In this document: one piece after another, positions 57,090-64,000 of the stretch
Layout of the letters: each line of letters starts with the position of its first letter
How positions within the stretch are numbered: the stretch's first letter is position 1
Assembly (NCBI GenBank): GCA_029990175.1
Contig: JARKIP010000053.1
Location: 14,216,001-14,280,000 of the forward strand
Direction of reading: 5' to 3'
Origin: Petunia secreta
Taxonomy: Eukaryota > Streptophyta > Magnoliopsida > Solanales > Solanaceae
Length of the DNA stretch: 64,000 nucleotides
Notes under the pieces: generated by a model
Told to the model about the DNA's origin: nothing
The model's database searches: none
Seen by the model: the letters and a program-made list of their open reading frames with translations, nothing else
Translations under genes and position numbers: made by a program

Positions 57090-58200
57090 CTGATTGATGT
57101 TTAAATATATATCATAGATGTTTAAGAGGTTTGATCTCATAATATTTGAAACATCTCAATGAATATGTAAACATCTCGCATGATGTTTCAAACATCCTAT
57201 GTGAGATGTTTAAACATCATTGGTTGTTTGAAGCATAAACAATAAGTTTGCCTCGTATTTATTGATCATTGTGAAAATACTCGACAAGATTAAGAAATAT
57301 TCTGACAGATGTTTAAAAATCCAACGAAATTTTTCAAGCCTTTAAAATGTAATAAACATCTCTAGGACTTTTGAGAGATAAATAAAGGTCATTTTGATGG
57401 CACTCAACAAGATCAAAATTTTTAATCGTGTCTTTAAGCGCTCATCCTCCACCTATGGTAGAATTGACCAAGTAGCTCTTTTTTATTTTTGTTAATATTA
57501 TTTATATATGATCCTTATTTTTTTCTTAATATAATAATAGTATTAATCAAATATATAAGTCATATATCTTATTTTTGCATTTTAAATTCATGTTTTTGTA
57601 TTTATTTTATCATATTCTTCTCTTCACACTACAAAAACTATTTATTTTATCTCTGCAAAAAAAATATGAACTTTCCTCTTAAAAAAAAAATTAAAACATC
57701 TCACTGCATATTTAAATATTTCTTGGTTGTTTGGGTGATTTTCATTTATCGTTAAGTCAGTAAGTTAATGTTTAAACAACAATCTTATTTTTAAACATCA
57801 ATTGATATGTTTAAACAACTTACAAGATGTTTGAAACATCTTGGTAAATGTTTAAGAATTTTAAATTTTCAAGCATCTGTTAAGATGTTTAAACATCTTA
57901 CAAGATGTTTGAAGTATCTTACAAGATATTTGAAATCTTTAAACATCCATTAATATGTGAAACATCTTTGTAGATGTTTAAAAATTTTAAATTTTTAAGC
58001 ATCCATTGAGATTTTTAAACATCTTACATGATGTTTGAAGTATTTTACAAGATGTTTGAAACATCTTGATAAATGTTTAAAAATCACAAAAATATTTAAA
58101 CATACCAATATATGATTAAACATAATCGCTGATGTTGCAAACATCCGGCAGGACGTTTGAAACTTATATAATATGTTTAAGTATTTAATGGCCATTTGAA
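57090..58200. repeat. Array of palindromic GATGTTTAAACATC-like words (A)
   Basis: Dozens of AAACATC and GATGTTT words in alternating orientation, often adjoining as near-palindromes (for example at 57140-57215, 57800-57915, 58015-58080). A matching shorter array lies at 60010-60300. No coding. Confidence 0.85.
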
Positions 58201-58346
58201 AGTAATATGTACGTAATTATGCAAAAAGTTTTATTCGTAATTGGAAAGTACTAAAATTAGGATTTTCGAACATCTATTGATATTCAATTATCATTATATC
58301 AACGAGCTAATATTTAAATATTGATAAATCGCTCAATAAATATTCA

Positions 58347-58347
<1 letters not shown>

Positions 58348-58413
<66 letters not shown>
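58348..58413 (+). repeat. (TTA)n microsatellite
   Basis: 22 perfect TTA units. Confidence 0.97.
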
Positions 58414-58414
<1 letters not shown>

Positions 58415-59075
58415 GTCAATAAGCTTACATTTTATTATTAGAATCGTATGATAAATACTCTATATTTTAATTTAATCAATAAGTTAACGGCTTAACTATT
58501 TGTAGAATTGAGCGATAGATGCTCAATCGTTGTTAAGTTAACATGTTAACATTTAACTACTTGTATAATCACTCGATAGTTGTTTAATTATCATTAATAC
58601 AAAAATTAATGTTACTAGAGATGATCAATTGTCATTCAATCAATTATTAATAGTTTTTTTGGTCGAAAATTAATAGTTAACACTACATGTAGAATTGCTT
58701 TATAAATGCTCACTATCATTAATTGAATAGTGTGTTAGACTATTCATAGAATCGCTCCATAAGTACTTAATCATTGTAAAGTTGATATAAGAACATTTAA
58801 CTACTTGTATAGTCATTCGATGGTTGTTTAATTATCGTTAAATTGATAAGCTAACATAGAAATGATAGTTGTTAAGCTATCAATAGTTGTTCAAATACCG
58901 TTATATTCTCTAAGATAATGTTTAGTTATTCGTAGAATCGTTTCATAGATGTTCAATCATCTTTTAATTGATAAGCTAACATTTAACTATCATTTTAATC
59001 AGAAGTTATTCAATTTCTCTTATTAGATATGCCTATATGACATTTCCACCTTAGTCTTCACCTTTATAGCTATCA

Positions 59076-59349
59076 CTCCATCAATCCTAATTTATGTGGT
59101 ACTCTTTCCTTTTTAGTATGTCCTAAAAAGAATGTCACACTTCCTTATTTGATAACTATTTAATGGACTATCTCTATTTTACCCTTATTAGAACCCACTC
59201 ACTTTAAAAGTTATTAATAACTTTTTAATTACTATAATCTTCTTACTCTTACTTTTTCGAGGGTGAATTTGAAACTTTCCAAAGTCAACATCTATTTCTT
59301 AAACTCTGTGCCAAGTCAAACACCGCCACATAAATTGGGACGGAGGGAG
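59076..59349. mobile_element. Stowaway MITE (274 bp)
   Basis: The right end ACATAAATTGGGACGGAGGG pairs with the left end CTCCATCAATCCTAATTTATG, the CTCCCTCCGTCCC terminal repeat of Tc1/mariner-type Stowaway elements. TA follows the right end (59350-59351); the left TA is mutated to CA. Inserted in the B repeats. Confidence 0.88.
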
Positions 59350-59445
59350 TATATGTTTATTTTGGATGTACTTTAATTTTTTCACTCTCTTTAGCATGAT
59401 ATTTCTATCTTGATTTTCAAAACGTTTTCTAAATATTTTTGCCTA

Positions 59446-59569
59446 GTTGAGGGTCTACTGAAATAACCTCTCCATGTTTGAGAGGGTAGGATTTGTGTAT
59501 ATCTCACCCTCCACAGACCCCACATGTGGGAGAAATTAGGTATATTTTTGGTGTTATTGGTAGTTGTTA
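59446..59569 (+). mobile_element. TS-type SINE 3' fragment
   Basis: GGGTCTACTGAAATAACCTC, GGTAGGATTTGTGTATATCT, CACCCTCCACAGACCCCA and a TTG-type tail (TTATTGGTAGTTGTT) match the 3' half of the Solanaceae TS SINE. The tRNA-derived 5' half is absent. It supports a Solanaceae origin of the DNA. Confidence 0.75.
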
Positions 59570-60879
59570 AATTATAATTCACTACATTAATGATTAACTA
59601 TTCATAGAATCATTTTATAAATGTTCAATTCTCATTCATTAAAAAATTATGTTTAACTATGTGTAGAATCATGCAATAAATATTCATTATAATTAAATCA
59701 ATAATTTAGTGATTAACTATTCATAGAGCCGCTCGATAGATGGGCAATTGACATTAAATCAAAAATAAATAGTTAATTATTTGTGGGATTGCTTCCAATT
59801 ATCATTAATTAGATAAGTAAATGTTTAAGCATTCATAGTATCACATGATAAGTGCTCAATTATTATTAAATAAATATGTTAATGTTTAATCTCTTGTATA
59901 ATTACTCAATAGTTGTTCAATATCATTACGTAAATGTTTAGCTATTTATATAATTACTCAAATAGATGTTCAAGTATCATTAAATCTATTAGTTATGTTT
60001 AAGAAAATATCTAATATACACACATTGATTGAAACGTTGAAACATCTCACATGATACTTGAAACATCCTAATAAATATGTAAACATCTCGCGTGATGTTT
60101 CAAACGCCATGTGAGATGTTTAAACATTTCTAAGGTGTTTGAATCATTAAATAAGATGTTTACACATTCATTGGGATGTTTTAAATATCATGAAATAAAT
60201 GCTCTCAAACATCCTGAAAGATTTTTAAGCATATATCAAAATGTGCCAAACATTATGAGAAATGTTTAAACATCAATCGGGATGTTTGAATCTGGTACGA
60301 TTTTGAACTACGGGTTTGAATAGAAATCAGTCCAAATCTTATCCAAATTAACTCCAAATGAGCTCAAATTTTGTGTACACCCTCTAAGTACCATTCTTAA
60401 CTATTTTAAACAACACCCATTTTGAAATAACAAAAAATCATTTTCATATAATCAAACCCAATTCAAAGCTTCAATCTTCAACAATGGAAAACCTTCACCA
60501 ATCTTCTATTCAAAGAATAATAAATAAAAATGAGGTTCTTTTCATCTAGGAGAGCTGCGTTTGAAGGAAAGAACATGAAAAGAAGCATTGAATTAAGTAA
60601 GTATAAGAAAAAGATGTAGAGAAGTAGTGTAGAGAGAAGCTTTTTTAGTTTTAGATAAAATGAGGCTAATTTTAATTGGGACCGAAGTGTAATTTTAAAT
60701 ACTTGAGGGTCATTTTGGATACAAATTTCTTACCATTAACACTAATCATAAATAAGGACCATATACCTAATATTCAAAACTAGGGGTCCTTTTTCTTATT
60801 TTCAGACTTAAACAAGACCCTCCAACCAAAGAACCCCAATTTCTTAGTTACTTTCCCAGGTTTTCTTGGCAAAGATTAG

Positions 60880-61541
60880 ATGCATATCTTTAAGAGAATC
60901 ACAGGCAAGAAACTATCATCCTCTGCCTCGGGAGAAAGACTAAAGAAAGAGTAGTATTTAAAGAAAGGAAGTGCACTGCTAGAGGAGTTTATTGCTTTAT
61001 GTGAGGGAGAATGTCGAATTCCCCTCCGTCACTTCAGCGCCATAGAAATTCAGATGGCAATAAAACACTCTGGAAACACCATAGAGATCTTCAACAGTCA
61101 TATAGTTACTGCCTCACTGGACAAACGTCTTGTTTTAATCAGGCTTGTCCCTGATAAATTTCTTAAAAATTCCAATAATATATATGTCAAGATATAGCAG
61201 TCATTTCTCAGATGAGCCATCTTAAAAGTGTGTTGAAACGCGTTGGTTGTTGCCTAGAGGTTGTCCAACCAGTTATGGTGAATGAATATGTTGATGCTAT
61301 ATATCTTTGAGATTTACTTTTTTAATAATGATCATGCTATAAATTCAGTATCATGGGGAAGTAGATTGCGGATTGTCAATCAAGTTGTTTGAACAGTCGT
61401 TTATCTCCATAGCGAATTTACTACGCCCATTATTCACAGAGATATAAAGCCATCAAATGTGATAATAGATCAGAATAGTGGTGTTGTCAAACTAGTAAAC
61501 TTCTCCTATTCCATATCATTGCCTCTAGGAAAATTGAAGTA
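60880..61541 (+). pseudogene. Kinase-like pseudogene resembling ZED1/ZRK pseudokinases
   Basis: The plus-strand translation from ATG 60880 shows an N-terminal LLEEFIALCEGECRIP and FSAIEIQMAIKHSG, typical of the ZED1-related (ZRK) and wall-associated-kinase-like group. After several stops come the catalytic-loop words IIHRDIKPSNVII and VKLVNFSYSISLP near 61430-61530. Stops at 60952 and 61195 onward, and frame changes in the middle, show it is broken. It ends abruptly at the Tat-type gag at 61541. ZRKs act as immune adaptors in Arabidopsis; this copy can have no such role as a protein. Family call is by motif only. Confidence 0.75.
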
Positions 61542-62098
61542 AATGATCTCTTTAAACCTCTTATCCATCGAATCATTCAACATTATCTACAACGTATCCA
61601 TCATCCTAACTTCTGTCATGATAGCAGACGGAGCTCCCGTAGCCACGGCGGCTGTACCCAACCCTCCAGATCCGACTCCCGCTTTAGGTCTTCCTATTGC
61701 TGTGCTCTGTGAAACAAAGGTCGGGGTGCCTGCAGGGAGTGTCTCCGGGAAGGCAGGCACTCTTTGACTTGCAGAGTCAGATAGAGCTACCAACTGTTCA
61801 CTTATCTTTTCAAAAATGCTTATCCTGATTCTTAATATATTCTCTCAAAAATATATTCATATCAGTCGAAGTAGTTTCAGTCATGTCTTCCTTACCCGGC
61901 CTCTGACCACGAGCTGAATTCAACTATGAACCGACTGGAGTGTGATCTGAAGTTGGATCGCATTCTCGGTGTGACGTTTCACCTGTCGTTTCTTTGCCTG
62001 CTGGAACGTGGACCCTATTGGTGGAGTTGGGTGGCAACACATCGTCGGTGTTGACTAATGGCACGCCCCTGGAGGTGTTGCCTTAATCGTCTGCCATT
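61541..62098 (-). pseudogene. Tat-type gag 5' part, broken
   Basis: The minus strand starts MADD, then a stop, then GNTSRGVPLVNTDDVLPPNS, a head typical of Tat-type gag in Solanaceae. It continues with stops into a Pro/Ala/Gly-rich stretch (VALSDSASQRVPAFPETLP) to 61587. The element is truncated at about 61541 against the kinase pseudogene. Its primer site and LTR lie to the right. Confidence 0.7.
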
Positions 62099-62164
62099 GC
62101 ACACAAACGAGTAAATGTAAGGTAAAAAAAAAAACGAATCTCTGAACAAATAGATTGTATGGGC

Positions 62165-62183
62165 CTCACGGTGGGCGTCAAAT
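62165..62183 (-). promoter_or_regulatory. Primer-binding site of Tat-type element
   Basis: The minus strand reads TTTGACGCCCACCGTGAGG directly next to the LTR end, a site of the TTTGGCGCCCACCGTGGGG kind. Confidence 0.7.
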
Positions 62184-63001
62184 TGTATTTCCTAAAACTC
62201 GATTCAGGTATTACAATTAAATTTATAATTAGTTGAGCCACAAACAATCCCTTTTATATTAAAATATGCTGGTTAACCTTTAAACTTACGTCCAATAAAG
62301 TTGATTATTTACACAATTCATAATATCAAAAGAAACGGTAAAAAATTGGCTAGTTGATCAACGATGACAATGTTAAAGATGCGAAGACTTTATATGTTGA
62401 AAACAGTATTAATGCAATTTGAATAAAGCAACAACAATAAATTATGATCATGAATGAATAATGATGGCAACAAAATAAAGCAAATTAATCTTATTGATTT
62501 TGGTATGCTCGGGCTCCAAAGGAAGAAGATGGTTCTCTTTCTCTAAAGCTAAGCAATGCAACGGGTACAATGACAGAGTAACAATGATGTATTGGAATAG
62601 CTATGAGTGAGGAATTTGATAATATGGTATGAGTATATAATGTAACGTAAACTTTACAAAATAGGGAAAGGGGATTATTTATAGGCTAAGAGTCCTAAAC
62701 CTAACTAGACTCCTCCCTCCCCACATTTCCCCATGATCCGATAGTGTCCTTATCCACTTCCAACATCTTCCCCAAAAATGGATGAGTCTGTTGGAGATAA
62801 AGTTTATCTCCTATTGCGACCGAATTCTTCTATCCGAAGCGAGAGTGATCGAATCTAAAGCCGGTTAACCATTTTATGTCTTCGGTGTTGTTTACTCCTT
62901 CACGATCGGGTCTCCTTTGATTTGTCTCTAACTCTCACGCCATGCTTGCCACGTCAATAGACACGTGTCACTGAGTGTTTGGATGAAACTTGGCCAATAC
63001 A
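62184..63001 (-). repeat. Tat-type LTR flanked by PBS and PPT
   Basis: 818 bp, plus-strand ends TGTATTTCC...CCAATACA (TG...CA). The minus-strand TATA box (TATAAATA) is at plus 62686-62693. A primer site adjoins on the left and a polypurine tract on the right, so it serves as the 5' LTR of the left fragment and the 3' LTR of the right fragment. Confidence 0.75.
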
Positions 63002-63007
63002 GATAGT

Positions 63008-63026
63008 ACCCCCCCCCCCTCCTCCA
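63008..63026 (-). promoter_or_regulatory. Polypurine tract (minus strand)
   Basis: The plus-strand C-run with CCTCC reads as GGAGGAGGGG... on the minus strand, a few bases before the LTR start TGTATTGG. This is the position expected for plus-strand priming. Confidence 0.7.
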
Positions 63027-63215
63027 CTTACCGAGTGAGCGTCTGTGTGCTTGGCAAGTGGATTGAAGTATTTTAGGCGGGAAAACACGTGGCACAATCC
63101 TGACCGAGTATTTCAAAATGCCGATTGTCACTTCAGCTTCCCATCAAGGCCACGTGCATTGGATCGTGCGATGGTTGATTTTCACCGGTTACCAAGGTAA
63201 TCATTACCTCATTCG

Positions 63216-63224
63216 TATATAAAG
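63216..63224 (+). promoter_or_regulatory. Candidate TATA box of antisense ORF
   Basis: TATATAAAG, about 215 bp inside the LTR and 223 bp before the first ATG (63439) of the plus-strand ORF. The equivalent box in the other Tat element is at 4459. Confidence 0.45.
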
Positions 63225-63438
63225 CCGCCTTTAAGCTTATTTTCAACTTTACACTATCAAAAATTTTTCATTCTTCTTCTTCTCATGCAAACCTTTGTTA
63301 ACCACTTCTACCATTTTTTCTCTTGAACCTTGTTATTTCTTCCACTAAGATCTCATCAAACTCTATCTCTACCAAATAGCTTCTCAAGAATTGGATTTAT
63401 CTCATCATTTCAATACTGGGTACATTGGCCCCTACGCC

Positions 63439-64000
63439 ATGATGGATGATGCCACCAGCGCGCCATCACGTCTTGCTGATGTGGTGGCAGAGCCATTGAA
63501 GGCTATCACATAGAAGAGGAAAATTAATAGGCCACCACCAACGGAGGTGCAATCCCTTTAGATTATCCCCCAAAGAGTTGAAGATGGACAATGAATGTAG
63601 TGTCCAAGTCCAGACGGCTCATCAAGTATCTATCAAGTTCAATATCCAGTCACTGAAGTGACTTGCACTGTTACGCTCGAATTTATGGATAAAATTTGGG
63701 AAGATTGCGGTTGGAAGGATATAGAGATTGTTTGTCCGGATTTCGTGGCCAAACTCATCAATTACAAAGTCGGCTATTCAATCGTCTTAACTTACCCATT
63801 TACGATAAGTTTTTTACTTCTAATTCATCCAGTGTTTAGAGTCTTTGTGCCTGATGTAAAACATGTTTTGGGAAATATTGCCCCATCCGCTTGGAGGGTG
63901 GTGTCAATGGTGGGTTATATTTGCACCAAAACCAACCAGAGCTTCACTGTTGACCACATTATTAACCTCTACATTCCCAAGATATACAAGGATGGGATCT
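63439..64000 (+). pseudogene. Antisense ORF of Tat-type element (gypsy-type-transposon-protein-like), partial
   Basis: The frame from ATG 63439 (MMDDATSAPSRLADVVAEP) has stops near 63511 and 63560-63600, then is open to the window end. It carries INYKVGYSIVLTYPFTISFL, HPVFRVF, APSAWRVVSMVGYI and FTVDHIINLY. The pattern resembles the plant 'putative gypsy type transposon' domain (PF04195-like) found as an extra ORF in Tat elements. It is on the strand opposite to the element's gag, as in antisense-ORF Tat lineages. Continues beyond the window. Function unknown. Confidence 0.6.

Larger units (their letters stand above)
58280..60000 (+). repeat. Diverged tandem repeats (B), centre of inverted-repeat element
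   Basis: An irregular unit of about 80-110 bp containing TAACATTTAACTA, TGTAGAATCG and ATAGATGTTCAATTATCATT recurs through the stretch. A Stowaway MITE and a SINE fragment are inserted. No coding. Confidence 0.7.
56528..60821. mobile_element. Long-inverted-repeat element with A-B-A' internal repeats
   Basis: The outer ends AGGGTCCTCTCAAG.TCTGAAA (left) and AGGGTCTTGTTTAAGTCTGAAA (right, other strand) match. A second anchor, ACCAGATTCAAACATC, lies 540 bp in on the left (57075) and about 525 bp in on the right (60297, inverted). The terminal inverted repeats are thus about 0.5 kb, diverged. Inside, arrays of GATGTTTAAACATC-like palindromes (57090-58200, 60010-60300) flank a different repeat family (58280-60000). 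No transposase or other gene is present, so it is non-autonomous. Target duplication not found, superfamily undetermined. Confidence 0.65.

Noticed and set aside
57110..58200. CRISPR-like repeat array
   Set aside because: The words are palindromic, irregularly spaced and diverged, with no uniform spacers, and the DNA is eukaryotic.
61543..61767. 74-codon plus-strand frame over the Tat gag start
   Set aside because: Antisense shadow of the Pro/Ala/Gly-rich gag fragment on the minus strand.

Overview
The window looks like a repeat-rich plant nuclear segment, most likely Solanaceae. It shows AT-rich intergenic DNA, nested Ty3/gypsy elements (Tekay-like chromovirus, Tat and Athila types), a LINE, a TS-type SINE fragment, Tourist, Stowaway and hAT MITEs, and spliceosomal introns. 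The genus cannot be named from sequence alone. Only one ordinary host gene is evident, an F-box gene at 41802-43019. All other coding potential belongs to mobile elements or pseudogenes.

Layout. 1-2416: 5' end of a minus-strand Tekay-like element (gag, iMet PBS, LTR). 2417-17185: plus-strand Tekay-like element, whose 5' LTR is split by a minus-strand Tat-type element with its own LTRs (3729-9839). 17190-17500: copia RNase H scar. 17500-20415: gene-free DNA with three tandem hairpins and a short tandem repeat interrupted by a Tourist-like MITE. 20416-37955: three-level nest, in which a second MITE of that family holds a minus-strand LINE, which holds an 11.5-kb Athila-type retrotransposon (25155-36622) with an extra ORF downstream of integrase. 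38812-39516: hAT-type MITE with a perfect 8-bp target duplication. 39525-45805: F-box gene and its flanks.

45815-56211 is the most remarkable object: a complete-looking Mutator-like element (MULE) with a perfect 9-bp target duplication and two convergent, spliced, uninterrupted genes. The plus-strand gene encodes a predicted 744-aa MuDR-type transposase (4 exons). The minus-strand gene encodes a predicted 1174-aa DUF1985 + Ulp1/C48 SUMO-protease-like protein (11 exons). Introns and UTRs of both genes are saturated with the words TGTATC and TGTTTC, always in the sense of transcription, and the polarity switches between the genes. ULP-bearing MULEs are a known class (Kaonashi/KI-MULEs of Arabidopsis and relatives). 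The intact exon structure and the transcript-polar word bias are what deserve a second look.

56528-60821 is a non-coding long-inverted-repeat element with internal A-B-A' repeat architecture, carrying a nested Stowaway MITE and a SINE fragment. 60880-61540 is a broken kinase-like pseudogene resembling ZED1/ZRK pseudokinases. 61541-64000 holds parts of minus-strand Tat-type element(s) around one LTR that has a primer-binding site on one side and a polypurine tract on the other, plus a plus-strand antisense ORF running off the window.

All calls are from reading motifs and repeats by eye; no database search was run. LTR boundaries given to the base rest on TG...CA ends and flanking duplications. 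Others are marked approximate in the text.
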